DNA of 64,000 bases from Rhodococcus sp. KRD197 (GTDB lineage: Bacteria; Actinomycetota; Actinomycetes; Mycobacteriales; Mycobacteriaceae), in contig NZ_JABFAO010000011.1 in the NCBI RefSeq assembly GCF_017168235.1, positions 555,513-619,512 of the forward strand, in the 5' to 3' direction. The notes under the pieces were generated by a model. It was not told the DNA's origin and did no database searches. It saw only the letters and a list, made by a program, of their open reading frames with translations. The first letter of the stretch is position 1. Each line of letters begins with the position of its first letter. This document shows positions 53,850 to 62,558 of this stretch, in pieces. The position numbers and the translations under genes were made by a program.

Positions 53850-54602
53850 GTGGGGGTCAAAGCATCAACCATCTGGTATGTCGACGCACCTGATTCGATG
53901 TCGCTGCTGCGGCATGTGACGTCATCCGACCAGGGGGCCGCGAGGGCGCTCGTCGAGAGTCTCTTCCCGGAATACACAGTGGTTCCGTCGAGTGAGACGT
54001 CGATCGTGGATGCCACCCATGCATCCCCCGACGCGGTCTTCGTCGGGTGCTATCCGGGCGTGACCGTGGTGTGCGGGCCGAATTTGTCCCTGGCCAAACC
54101 GTCGTCGTTGCCCGATCCGTGGACGCGACCCTTGGCCTCGGACCGTACGTATCTCGTATCCACCGACCCGGAGACGGCCTGGGGGGCGTTCGCATACTGG
54201 GAGCGCGGGGCGTTGCGCCGCTCGTTCAGCGCCACACCCATCTACATCTACGAGGACACCGGGCTCCCGCTGGTGTGGGAGCGTCCGTTCTGGGCAGGTG
54301 AGCATCCGCTGATGTACCCACCGGGTGTCATGCCGGACCCGCAGTCACTGCCGTTCCATCCGCAGGAGTTCGCGGAAGCGGCCAACGCCGAGTGGCTCGG
54401 TTTCCGCTACACCGAAGCGCCCCGCGGCGAGGAACTCGACCCTCATTCGCTGCCGGTGAGCGGGTTCACCCTGTATGCGCCCGGGCAGTTGCCGCCGAAT
54501 CAGCAGCCACCGTCGGTGACCGATTCGACGCCGCCGAAGCAGCCCCGACCTCGGTCCATCACACGGTGGTGGCGACGGAAATCCCCAGAGCCACGAAGCT
54601 GA
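53850..54602 (+). CDS. DUF6928-like protein
   Basis: This 250-residue protein has an opening GVKASTIWYVDAPDSMSLL, which resembles the DUF6928 family of actinobacteria. No membrane helix or signal peptide is visible. The C-terminus is proline-rich and basic. The start is taken as GTG 53850, nine bases after AAGAAGG. A GTG at 53841 abuts that site. Function is unknown. It follows sepH by 39 bp. Its 3' end overlaps the convergent membrane gene by 44 bp. Confidence 0.7.
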   Translation: MGVKASTIWYVDAPDSMSLLRHVTSSDQGAARALVESLFPEYTVVPSSETSIVDATHASPDAVFVGCYPGVTVVCGPNLSLAKPSSLPDPWTRPLASDRTYLVSTDPETAWGAFAYWERGALRRSFSATPIYIYEDTGLPLVWERPFWAGEHPLMYPPGVMPDPQSLPFHPQEFAEAANAEWLGFRYTEAPRGEELDPHSLPVSGFTLYAPGQLPPNQQPPSVTDSTPPKQPRPRSITRWWRRKSPEPRS

Positions 54603-54903
54603 TCACGGCCCCGACGCAGACGCCGTAGACCGGCCATCGCCACACCGGGATCTTTCGCCATCGGAGCACGGTCGGCGCGCCGCCGCCGACGACGATCAAG
54701 TTGATCCCGATCGCGAGCAGGACGTTGATGTCGGCGAGTGCGCTTCCAAAGGCGGTGAGCGCGATGGCGGCGAGAATCGCCACCAGCACCGAGATGGGGA
54801 CACCGGTGAAATAGACGTCCCGGCCAGTCACGGGAGTGGAGCCTGCAGGAACGACCCGGCCAGTCACGGGAGTGGAGCCTGCAGGAACGACCCGGCCAGT
54901 CAT
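54559..54903 (-). CDS. Small membrane protein (Rv0882-like, DUF2537 position)
   Basis: The 114-residue protein has an N-terminal tandem repeat (VTGRVVPAGSTP twice, then VTGRDVYF), three predicted helices, and ends in ISFVALGISVATTV. Position between the TrmH-like methyltransferase and sepH matches M. tuberculosis Rv0882. The ATG overlaps the stop of the methyltransferase gene. Each repeat unit carries an in-frame GTG in the same sequence context as the ATG, so the native start may be any of three. Function is unknown. Confidence 0.72.
   Translation of the reverse strand: MTGRVVPAGSTPVTGRVVPAGSTPVTGRDVYFTGVPISVLVAILAAIALTAFGSALADINVLLAIGINLIVVGGGAPTVLRWRKIPVWRWPVYGVCVGAVISFVALGISVATTV
54821..54902 (-). 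repeat. 36-bp tandem repeat duplicating the gene start
   Basis: 2.3 copies of a 36-bp unit. Each contains (A/G)TGACTGGCCGG, the start-codon context of the small membrane protein gene. It adds 24 residues to the N-terminus if the first start is used. Confidence 0.85.
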
Positions 54904-55721
54904 GCGAGTGATCCAGGTGCCTGTACGCGCACTCGTTCGTAGAATGCCATCGCGGCGGCGGTGGCGACGTTGAGCGAGTCCGTTCCCGGTGCCATCGGGA
55001 TGCGTGCTCGCACGTCGGTGGCGCGCATCGCGTGTTCGGTCAGCCCAGGTCCCTCGGCGCCGAGTAACAACGCGACCTTGTCACCGGTCATTGCCTCCGC
55101 GAGGGTCACTGCTGTCGGATTCGGCGTCAGCGAGATCGTCTGAAAGCCGCGTTCGCGCAGGATGGACAGTCCGCGCGGCCAGTCGGGTACGCGCGCGAAC
55201 GGCACCCTGAGCACATGTCCCATCGAGACGCGGACCGCGCGGCGATACAGCGGATCGGCGCAGGCGGCGCCGAACAGTACGGCGTCCGCGCCGAGTCCGG
55301 CAGCGTTGCGGAACATCGAACCGAGATTCTCGTGGTCGTTGACGCCTTCGAGCACTACGACGGTGCGCGCGTTGTCGAGTACGTCGGTGAGCTCGAGTTC
55401 CGGTGGCCGGTGTGCGGCGGCCAGTACGCCCCGGTTGAGGTGGAATCCGATGGCTGCGGCCATGACCTCTGCGCTGGCCCGGTAGAACGGCACGTCGACC
55501 CTGTCGAGTCGTTCCCCGAGTTCCTGCAATCGACGATCGACACCGAGGAGGCTGATCGGCGTGAATCTGGAATCGAGCAGACGCTCCGCGACGAGCACCC
55601 CTTCTGCGATCACCAAACCTTTCCCTTCGGGTAGATCGGGCCGCCGGTCGGAGGAGTTCAGATCGCGAAAGTCGTCGAGCCGTGGATCGGCTGGATCGTC
55701 GATGTCGATTACGTGTGCCAC
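54900..55721 (-). CDS. TrmH/SpoU-family RNA methyltransferase (Rv0881-like)
   Basis: This 273-residue methyltransferase has the three SpoU motifs: motif 1 in EGVNDHENLGSMFRNAAGLG (about residue 120), motif 2 in LLLGAEGPGL (about 220) and motif 3 in IPMAPGTDSLNVATAAAMAFYE (about 241-262). A substrate-binding domain precedes the knot domain. It methylates a ribose in rRNA or tRNA. The target is unknown. The GTG at 55721 gives the VAHVIDIDDPADPRL start. Longer frames run into the opposite acetyltransferase gene. Confidence 0.9.
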   Translation of the reverse strand: MAHVIDIDDPADPRLDDFRDLNSSDRRPDLPEGKGLVIAEGVLVAERLLDSRFTPISLLGVDRRLQELGERLDRVDVPFYRASAEVMAAAIGFHLNRGVLAAAHRPPELELTDVLDNARTVVVLEGVNDHENLGSMFRNAAGLGADAVLFGAACADPLYRRAVRVSMGHVLRVPFARVPDWPRGLSILRERGFQTISLTPNPTAVTLAEAMTGDKVALLLGAEGPGLTEHAMRATDVRARIPMAPGTDSLNVATAAAMAFYERVRVQAPGSLA

Positions 55722-55770
55722 AGGTACATCTTGGCATTGGTGAGAATTGCGGCTTGTTGTGTAAAGCTGG

Positions 55771-56976
55771 ATGGCGATGACTACCGACGAAACGATCACG
55801 ATCAGAACCGCCACCGACGACGACTGGGATGCGGTCCGGCTGCTCGACGCCCATGCCTTCGGTGAGCACCAGAACTCCGAGGACCTGGCGGAGACGCAGA
55901 TCCTCACGAGTTCGAAGCACGTGGTGATGGCCTGGGACGGGGACACCCCGGTCGGTGTCGCGATGCACTTCCCCATGTCGGTGACCGTTCCCGGCGGTGC
56001 CCAGGTCGAGGTGTCAGGCGTGTCGTGGGTGTCGGTTGCGCCGACGCACCGCAGGCGCGGGATTCTGCGTCGGATGTTCACCGAGCAGCACCGCAAGCTC
56101 GACGCCGCGGGCGCGCCGCTGTCGTTGCTGACGGCCAGCGAGGCAACCATTTACGGACGCTTCGGATACGGCCCCGCCACCGAGGAGCACACCGTCGTGC
56201 TCGATCGCCGTTTTTCGCAGTTCCACGCGGAGGTCCCTCCCGTCACCGGGGTCCGCCTCATCGAATCCGCCGAGGCGTCGAGGCTGCTTCCGGAGATCTA
56301 CCATCGCTGGCAGCGAGTGACCCCGGGCGCACAGCCCAAGCCGCCGATTCGCTGGGAACGGTTCTTCGCGGACAGGGAGAACCGCCGGCAGGGGTTGACC
56401 GAGCTGTTCTTCATCGCCCACGCCGACGGTTACGTGGCCTATCGCCGCAGCGCCACCGAGAGCAAGATCGTCGTGCAGGAATTCATCGCTGTCACCGATC
56501 AGGCGTACGCCGAGTTGTGGCAGGTCCTGGCCGGGGTCGACCTCGTCGACACGATCGAGGTCAATCAGGCGCCCGACGAGGCGTTGCCGTTTCTGCTGAC
56601 CAGTAATCGGTTGCCCAAGATCACCGGCCACTTCGACGCCCTGTGGTGCCGAATCATGGACGTCAAGACCGCCCTCGAGGCCCGCACGTACGGCGTCGAC
56701 GCGCAGTTCGTCATCGAGGTGGAGGACCCGTTCCTCGACGCCGGTGGCAACTTCGACGTCACCATCTCCGGCGGTCGGGCGACGGTGACGCCCACCGAGG
56801 CGGCTCCGGACGCGAGGATGAAGCTCGACGTGCTCTCGGCCATGTACTTCGGCACGCACCGCGCAACCAGATTTGCTGCGGCCTCGCGCCTGTGGAGCAG
56901 GACGCCGGAAGCGTTGCACACCGTGGACATCGCATTCGCGACGGACCGTGCCGCGGTGCTGGGTTGGGCTTTCTAG
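55771..56976 (+). CDS. Eis-like N-acetyltransferase
   Basis: This 401-residue protein resembles Eis. An N-terminal GNAT domain has VSVAPTHRRRGILRRM (acetyl-CoA loop, about residues 88-103) and a Tyr in IYGRFGYG (general acid position). A second GNAT-like domain follows, then an SCP2-like C-terminal domain. The last residue is Phe (LGWAF), as in Eis enzymes where the C-terminal carboxylate takes part in catalysis. It probably acetylates amine-containing compounds. ATG 55771 or 55777 may be the start. Divergent from the methyltransferase. Confidence 0.88.
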   Translation: MAMTTDETITIRTATDDDWDAVRLLDAHAFGEHQNSEDLAETQILTSSKHVVMAWDGDTPVGVAMHFPMSVTVPGGAQVEVSGVSWVSVAPTHRRRGILRRMFTEQHRKLDAAGAPLSLLTASEATIYGRFGYGPATEEHTVVLDRRFSQFHAEVPPVTGVRLIESAEASRLLPEIYHRWQRVTPGAQPKPPIRWERFFADRENRRQGLTELFFIAHADGYVAYRRSATESKIVVQEFIAVTDQAYAELWQVLAGVDLVDTIEVNQAPDEALPFLLTSNRLPKITGHFDALWCRIMDVKTALEARTYGVDAQFVIEVEDPFLDAGGNFDVTISGGRATVTPTEAAPDARMKLDVLSAMYFGTHRATRFAAASRLWSRTPEALHTVDIAFATDRAAVLGWAF

Positions 56977-57010
56977 GGAGCTCACCTGACATTTGTCATG
57001 GGCGCACCAT

Positions 57011-57028
57011 GACTCCGTCATCGGAGTC
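57011..57028 (+). terminator. Hairpin after the Eis-like gene
   Basis: GACTCCG-TCAT-CGGAGTC is a perfect 7-bp stem 34 bp past the stop. It is compact and may terminate the acetyltransferase transcript before the exporter operon. Confidence 0.5.
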
Positions 57029-57079
57029 GATGATGCCGTGCACTACTGGGAGAGCAGGGTTGTCGGCAAACTTCGAGGT

Positions 57080-57304
57080 ATGAAACAACCGGACGAAGGA
57101 AACCTGTTCACCGATCTCGTGGAGTTCGGACCGGCGCCGACGATGGCGCGTGAGATCGTCGTCATCGTCATCTCCCTGGCTGTGCTGGGAGCCTTGTTCG
57201 CGATCGTGGGACCGACGCCACTCGTGTGGGCCATCTTCGGCGTCTCGCTCGTGCTGTTGGCCGGACGATTCGCAGTGGGTCTGCGCGGCTGGAGCAAGTC
57301 ATGA
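57080..57304 (+). CDS. Small two-helix membrane protein leading the exporter operon
   Basis: The 74-residue protein has a hydrophilic start (KQPDEGNLFTDLVEFGPA), two helices (around IVVIVISLAVLGALFAIVG and LVWAIFGVSLVLLAGRFAVG) and a short basic tail. I do not recognise a family. The ATG at 57080 is chosen over a frame start at 56993. The stop overlaps the ATG of the ABC ATPase gene, so it is part of the operon. It may be an accessory subunit or sensor partner. Confidence 0.65.
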   Translation: MKQPDEGNLFTDLVEFGPAPTMAREIVVIVISLAVLGALFAIVGPTPLVWAIFGVSLVLLAGRFAVGLRGWSKS

Positions 57305-58254
57305 GCACCCGCGGCGACGGAATCATCGAGGTCACCGGTATGACGCGGCGATACGGCAGCGGCCGAGGCGCTTTCGAGGCCGTGAGTGATCTGAGTCTGT
57401 CCGTCGAGGAGGGCGAGCTGTTCGGGCTGCTCGGCACCAACGGCGCCGGCAAGACCTCGACGCTCGAAGTGATCCAGGGGCTTTCACGTCCCAGCCAGGG
57501 CACGGTCTCCATCGTGGGTATGGATCCGATCGCGCAGCGCCGCGAGGTGCGGCCGACTCTCGGGATCATGCTGCAGAAGGGCGGTCTGCCGTCCGACCTG
57601 ACCACACTCGAAAGTGTGGAGATGTGGGCGGGAACCTGCAGCAATCCACTGCCTGCGCGCGATGTGCTTGCCCGCGTGGATCTGGCCGATCGTGCCGACA
57701 CTCGGGTGAAATTTCTCTCCGGGGGCGAGCAGCGTCGCCTGGATCTGGCCTGCGCCATCATCGGTCAGCCCCGCGTGCTGTTCCTCGACGAGCCGACGAC
57801 AGGACTCGATCCCGAAAGCCGCCGCAACACCTGGAGGTTGATCGAGGAACTCCGCGCCTCCGGAGTGACGATCATGTTGACCACCCACTACCTCGACGAG
57901 GCCGAACGGCTCTGCGATCGACTCGCCATCATGCACCGGGGACGAGTTGTCCGCAGCGGCACCGTCGCCGATGTGGTGGCCGGTCACCCGGCACGGATCC
58001 GACTCGATCTTCCCGACGTACGGCTACCCGAGCTGGCCGGCGCGAGCGTGGACATCGAGGACGGACGTCTCGTCATCGACACATCCTCCTTGCAGGACAC
58101 GCTCACCGAGCTTCTGCTGTGGGCGCAGCGCAGCGGGGTACGCATCGACGGTCTGGACGCGCGCGCCGCCTCGCTCGAAACCGTGTTCCTGTCCATTGCC
58201 GACGAATTCGACGGACGCAACCAGTTCGAAAACAGCAAGGAGGTCGCAGCATGA
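57301..58254 (+). CDS. ABC transporter ATPase (drug exporter type)
   Basis: This 317-residue ATPase has Walker A GTNGAGKTS (about residue 45), a signature-region FLSGGEQRRLDLACA (about 138-152), Walker B VLFLDEPTTGLD and TTHYLDEAERL with the switch His. A C-terminal extension of about 85 residues is present. It is a DrrA-like partner of an ABC-2 permease. It is coupled to both neighbours by ATGA overlaps. Likely role: lipid or drug export. Confidence 0.9.
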   Translation: MSTRGDGIIEVTGMTRRYGSGRGAFEAVSDLSLSVEEGELFGLLGTNGAGKTSTLEVIQGLSRPSQGTVSIVGMDPIAQRREVRPTLGIMLQKGGLPSDLTTLESVEMWAGTCSNPLPARDVLARVDLADRADTRVKFLSGGEQRRLDLACAIIGQPRVLFLDEPTTGLDPESRRNTWRLIEELRASGVTIMLTTHYLDEAERLCDRLAIMHRGRVVRSGTVADVVAGHPARIRLDLPDVRLPELAGASVDIEDGRLVIDTSSLQDTLTELLLWAQRSGVRIDGLDARAASLETVFLSIADEFDGRNQFENSKEVAA

Positions 58255-59021
58255 GTACCTCGACCACTCTCGCTCGCGCGGAATTCACTCTGCTCGTTCG
58301 CAATCGGGTACTGCTGTTCAATGCACTGGTCATGCCACTGTTGTTCCCGGTGGCCTTCCTGTTCATCGGACGCGAGGACGGCAGCCTGCCCGACGCCACC
58401 GTGTCCTCGGCTCTCGAGGTTTTCGCGCTGTTCCTGCTCGTGTTCCTGGTCTACTACAACCTGCTCTCGGCGTACGCGACGAGGCGGGACGAGTTGGTAC
58501 TCAAGCGACTTCGGACCGGTGAGGCGACCGACAATGAGATTCTCCTGGGCCCTGCGATACCGTCGTTCGCGCTCACCACGGTGCTCACCATCGTCGTCGC
58601 CGCATTCGTCATCGCCCTCGGCGGTAGCCTGCCGGTGAACCCGCTACTGCTCGTCGCGGCCTTGGGTGGGGGCGCAGCGATGTTCGCGGCACTGGCCTTG
58701 ATCACCTCCACGTTCACCAGAAACGCTGAAGCTGCTCAGATCACGAGTATGCCCATCATCCTGCTTGCGATGGCCGGCACGTCGTTCATGCGGAGCATTG
58801 CACCCGATTCGCTAGGCACCGTGATCGAGCTGACTCCGTTTGCGGCCGTGCTCGATCTCGTCGATCTCGGGTGGATCGGCAGGACGGACCCGGCAGCAAC
58901 TCCCCTCTCCTTCGCCGAGACTTTCTCCGAATCCACCACGCCGTTGCTCGTCATGACCGCCTGGATCGTCGGTTCGATCGTCATCGCGAAGACTCACTTT
59001 CGCTGGGAGCCGCGTGCGTAG
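58251..59021 (+). CDS. ABC-2 type permease
   Basis: This 256-residue permease has six predicted helices (from ARAEFTLLVRNRVLLFNALV). The conserved cytoplasmic stretch is TRRDELVLKRLRTGEATDNEILLG, as in DrrB/YadH-like ABC-2 proteins. The ATG overlaps the stop of the ATPase. A two-component system follows after 25 bp, the layout of DesKR-type or bacitracin-like response operons. Confidence 0.88.
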   Translation: MSTSTTLARAEFTLLVRNRVLLFNALVMPLLFPVAFLFIGREDGSLPDATVSSALEVFALFLLVFLVYYNLLSAYATRRDELVLKRLRTGEATDNEILLGPAIPSFALTTVLTIVVAAFVIALGGSLPVNPLLLVAALGGGAAMFAALALITSTFTRNAEAAQITSMPIILLAMAGTSFMRSIAPDSLGTVIELTPFAAVLDLVDLGWIGRTDPAATPLSFAETFSESTTPLLVMTAWIVGSIVIAKTHFRWEPRA

Positions 59022-59046
59022 GACACGGTCGAGGGATTGAAAGACG

Positions 59047-60186
59047 GTGGAATCTGGAATGGTGGACCGTATGCAGCTGCGGCAGTACCTCGACCCCCGC
59101 CTCGCTTGGAAGGGCAGCTCCGAGGTGGACAAGGTGCGCCTGTACACGCGTCAATCGTTCGTCGGAATCTGTGTGCTCATCGCGATCGCCGCGGTAACCG
59201 ACTCGATCGGCACGAATGCGTGGATCGTCGCGGCGGCGCTGACGGTGTGTTGCGCGGCAGCGGTCGTAGTACTGCTGCGACTGCCGCGAATCGGCGGCAC
59301 TGCTGGTGGAGGAATCCGGTGGCCGTTGGCAGCGTGTGTCGCGGGGGCGCTGGTCGCTGCATTCGCCGGGCCCTCGCAGGTGGCGCTGTGGGCCCTGCTG
59401 ATCGCCTCGGTTCCGGTGACGGCGGTGATCTCCTTGCGGTGGTCGTTCGTCCTCGCAGTCGTGGTCGCAGCGGGGGCGTTCTTCACCGGTTACGGCCCCG
59501 TCGGCGCCGGTGCGACGTTCTTCATCGTGGTGCTGATGGCCTTCACCGTGCAAATATCGATGTGGCAGCTGCACATCGTCACCGAGCTCGACTCATCGCG
59601 TGACGCAGCAGCTGCCCTGTCCGTTGCGGAGGAGCGCCTGCGATTCTCGCGGGACCTGCACGATGTCGTCGGACGTTCGCTGTCCGCCATCGCCGTCAAA
59701 AGCGAATTGGCGGCTGCACTTTCACGGCGCGGCGACGACCGCGCCGCGGACCAGATGGACGAGGTCCGCGATTTGGCGCAGCAATCGATGACCGAGGCCA
59801 GGCAGCTGGTGCGCGGATACCGGTCGATAGATCTTCGGGCCGAGATCGAGGGGGCGTCCTCGCTGCTGACCGCGGCCGGAATCGATACCGAGGTGATCGG
59901 CAGCCCCGATGCGGTGCAGGCGGAGTTTGCCGAGGCCGCAGCGTGGATCGTGCGCGAAGGTGCGACGAACATCCTGCGCCACTCCGATGCAACGCACTGC
60001 CGAATCGAGGTGACGGCCCACTCGGTACGCATCGTCAACGACAGGCCGCGTATCCGCTCGAGCAGCGACGGATCGGGCATCGCAGGTCTGCGTGAGCGAC
60101 TCGCTACCGTGGGAGGGTCCGTCGAGTCCGTCCGCGATGACGATCGCTTCACGCTGATCGCCACATTCGGAAATGAGGCCGGATGA
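59047..60186 (+). CDS. NarL/DesK-type sensor histidine kinase
   Basis: The 379-residue kinase has a membrane part of about five helices (residues about 35-180), then HisKA_3 with phosphoacceptor in FSRDLHDVVGRSLSAIAVK (about residue 203) and a HATPase domain ending GSGIAGLRERLATVGG. The start is GTG 59047 or the ATGs at 59059 or 59071. It is coupled to the response regulator by ATGA. Its membrane-embedded sensor suggests response to membrane stress or to a substrate of the adjacent ABC exporter. Confidence 0.88.
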   Translation: MESGMVDRMQLRQYLDPRLAWKGSSEVDKVRLYTRQSFVGICVLIAIAAVTDSIGTNAWIVAAALTVCCAAAVVVLLRLPRIGGTAGGGIRWPLAACVAGALVAAFAGPSQVALWALLIASVPVTAVISLRWSFVLAVVVAAGAFFTGYGPVGAGATFFIVVLMAFTVQISMWQLHIVTELDSSRDAAAALSVAEERLRFSRDLHDVVGRSLSAIAVKSELAAALSRRGDDRAADQMDEVRDLAQQSMTEARQLVRGYRSIDLRAEIEGASSLLTAAGIDTEVIGSPDAVQAEFAEAAAWIVREGATNILRHSDATHCRIEVTAHSVRIVNDRPRIRSSSDGSGIAGLRERLATVGGSVESVRDDDRFTLIATFGNEAG

Positions 60187-60788
60187 TTCGCGTGCTCCTG
60201 GCCGACGACGAAAACCTCATTCGCACTGCGCTGGCGACGATACTCGCGCTCGAGGACGACATCGAAATCGTCGCGCAAGCGGAGTCGGGCGAGGCAGCGG
60301 TCGTTGCCGCCGAGAAGTTCGGGCCTGACATCGCCGTGCTCGACCTCCAGATGGGCGGCATCGACGGCATCGAGACGGCCGCCCTCATCTCCCGTTCGGT
60401 ACCGACCTGCGCGGCGATCATCGTCACCAGCCACGGCCGACCGGGTTATCTCAAGAAGGCCCTCGCTGCAGGTGTCCGCGGATTTCTCCCCAAGACGACC
60501 TCGGCCGCGACGCTCGCCGAGGTAGTTCGCACCGTCCACTCGGGCGGACGCTACGTCGACCCGACGCTTGCTGCCGAGGCGATCGGTGCGGGCGACTCAC
60601 CTTTGACGCCGCGGGAAGCCGATGTCCTCGAGTTCGCGGCCGATGGTGCGTCCGTCGCCGAGATCGCCGCACGTGCGCACCTGACACAGGGCACCACGCG
60701 CAACTACCTGTCCTCGGCCGCCGCAAAGCTGGGGGCGGCCAACCGGCACGAGGCAGCCGCGGTGGCGCGCCGTCACGGTTGGATCTGA
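60183..60788 (+). CDS. NarL/DesR-type response regulator
   Basis: This 201-residue regulator has a receiver domain with VLLADDENLIRTAL, phosphoacceptor Asp in IAVLDLQMGGIDG, and Lys in FLPKTTS. The C-terminal LuxR-type helix-turn-helix has LTPREADVLEFAADGASVAEIA and LTQGTTRNYLSSA. It probably activates the upstream ABC operon when phosphorylated by the adjacent kinase. The 3' end overlaps the convergent MFS gene by 16 bp. Confidence 0.92.
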   Translation: MIRVLLADDENLIRTALATILALEDDIEIVAQAESGEAAVVAAEKFGPDIAVLDLQMGGIDGIETAALISRSVPTCAAIIVTSHGRPGYLKKALAAGVRGFLPKTTSAATLAEVVRTVHSGGRYVDPTLAAEAIGAGDSPLTPREADVLEFAADGASVAEIAARAHLTQGTTRNYLSSAAAKLGAANRHEAAAVARRHGWI

Positions 60789-62053
60789 AGCACGTCCAGT
60801 ACGGGAATGCGGTGTCCCGCCGCAGGCCTGCTGAGCGAGAGTCTCAGGTTGTTGTGCCGAAGCAGATACACCGCAGCGAACAGACCAGTGGCAAGCGAGA
60901 CGACCCCACCGATCAGCAGTGGCGCGCGCGGGTCGAGCACGTCGGCCAGCAACCCCAGGACCGGACTCCCGAGTGGCGCGCCACCGAGGAAGCAGAGCAT
61001 GTAGATGCCCATGACGCGGCCACGCATGTCCGAGGGCACCGACATCTGCAGGATGTTCATCGCCGATGTGGTGAACGTCAGCGTCAGAGCGCCGGTCGGG
61101 ACGAGCAGGATCGCGACGAGAACATAGTTCGGCATGAGGCCGACGAGTATTTCGAACACACCGAACACGATGACCGCGCCGAGGAACAGCCGCAGCCGAG
61201 GCGCCTTCGCCCGCCTCGCGGCGAGCGTCGCACCGGCGAGAGTGCCCACCGCGAGGGCGGTCGAGAGCAGCCCGTATGTGGCGGCGCCGCTCCCGAAGGT
61301 GTTGCGCACGAGCACCGCCAGGGCAAGGGGAAAGTTCAGCCCGAATGTGGCGACCATGAAGACCGTCGCGAGCAGCACCCGTAGATCGGGCCTGGACAGC
61401 ACATAGGCGAACCCCGCGCGCACCTGTCCCTTTGCGCGCGGGGCCCTTTCGACCTCGAAGAGGTCCCTCACGCGCATCGCCAGCAACGCCGCGAACACTG
61501 CGGTGAAGGAGGCTGCGTTGATGAGAAAGACCCAGCCGGTACCGATCACGGTGATGAGCACACCCGAGATGGCCGGTCCGATGACGCGCGCCATGTTGAA
61601 CGTCATCGAGTTCAGCGCGATCGCGTTGGACAGCTTCTCCTGGCCGACCATCTCGATGGTGAACGACTGGCGGACCGGGGCATCGATGGCCGAGGAACAA
61701 CCGAGGATGAATGCGATGACGTAGACGTGCCACAGTTCGACGACATTGCCGACGTCGAGAAGGCCGAGAGCCAGCCCGCAGACGGCGGCAAACGCCTGGG
61801 TGACCATCAACAGCGTGCGTTTGTCGTATCTGTCGGCGAGCACTCCACCCCACACCGACAGCACCAGAGTGGGCCCGAATTGCAGAGCCATGACGATGCC
61901 CACTGCCAGACCGTTACCCCCGGACAGGGTCAGTACGAGCCAGTCCTGCGCGACACGCTGCATCCAGGTGCCGACGAGCGAGACGATCTGCCCGGACGCC
62001 CACAACCGGTAGTTGCGCGTGCGAAGCGCGGCGAAGATCGGCGAAGCAGCCAC
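60773..62053 (-). CDS. MFS-type exporter
   Basis: This 426-residue transporter has twelve predicted helices. The opening FAALRTRNYRLWASGQIVSLVGTWM and the loop GGVLADRYDKRTLL are the signature of the MFS_3/DHA3 multidrug-efflux group (EntS-like). It should export a drug or small molecule with H+ antiport. The MarR gene is directly upstream on the same strand, 24 bp away, and is the likely regulator. Confidence 0.9.
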   Translation of the reverse strand: MAASPIFAALRTRNYRLWASGQIVSLVGTWMQRVAQDWLVLTLSGGNGLAVGIVMALQFGPTLVLSVWGGVLADRYDKRTLLMVTQAFAAVCGLALGLLDVGNVVELWHVYVIAFILGCSSAIDAPVRQSFTIEMVGQEKLSNAIALNSMTFNMARVIGPAISGVLITVIGTGWVFLINAASFTAVFAALLAMRVRDLFEVERAPRAKGQVRAGFAYVLSRPDLRVLLATVFMVATFGLNFPLALAVLVRNTFGSGAATYGLLSTALAVGTLAGATLAARRAKAPRLRLFLGAVIVFGVFEILVGLMPNYVLVAILLVPTGALTLTFTTSAMNILQMSVPSDMRGRVMGIYMLCFLGGAPLGSPVLGLLADVLDPRAPLLIGGVVSLATGLFAAVYLLRHNNLRLSLSRPAAGHRIPVLDVLQIQP

Positions 62054-62077
62054 TCTGTAGATAATAAACCTAGGTAA

Positions 62078-62524
62078 CTACTCCGAGTCACTCACCAGTG
62101 CTCCGATGATGTCCACCGCATCACGGAGCACGGCCAACTGAGTCTCGTCGAGCCCGGCCAGCTGAGCCGTCATCCAGGCTTCGCGGGCGCTGGCCTCGTC
62201 GGCGATCAGTGCGTGCCCCGCCGGCGACAACGAGACGATCACCTGACGGCCATCGGTGGGGTGCGCGGTGCGCTCGACCAGCCCCAATTCGGCCAGTGAG
62301 GCGATGACCCTGGTCATCGACGGTGGCTGGACGCGCTCACGGGCGGCCAACGCACCCGGAGTCATATCGCCCTCACGACTGAGAGTTGCCAGTGCTGACA
62401 GCTGAGTCAGCGACACCTGCGAGTCGACCCTCCGACCCCTGAGATAGCGAGTCAATCTCACCACCGCGAGCGACAGATCGCTCGCCAATTCACGGTTGTC
62501 CTTGACACTGTGTCCCGACGTCAC
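62078..62524 (-). CDS. MarR-family regulator (Rv0880-like)
   Basis: This 148-residue MarR protein closely follows Rv0880 in pattern: ELASDLSLAVVRLTRYLRG, SLTQLSALATLSREGDMTPG, QPPSMTRVIASLAELGLV (recognition region) and TDGRQVIVSLSPAG (wing). The start is GTG. It precedes the MFS exporter gene and likely controls it. In M. tuberculosis Rv0880 belongs to the same neighbourhood as Rv0881-Rv0884c. Here the Eis/ABC/two-component block lies between. Confidence 0.9.
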   Translation of the reverse strand: MTSGHSVKDNRELASDLSLAVVRLTRYLRGRRVDSQVSLTQLSALATLSREGDMTPGALAARERVQPPSMTRVIASLAELGLVERTAHPTDGRQVIVSLSPAGHALIADEASAREAWMTAQLAGLDETQLAVLRDAVDIIGALVSDSE

Positions 62525-62558
62525 AGCGCAGAGACTACGCCTACCTGCACCGATCAGC

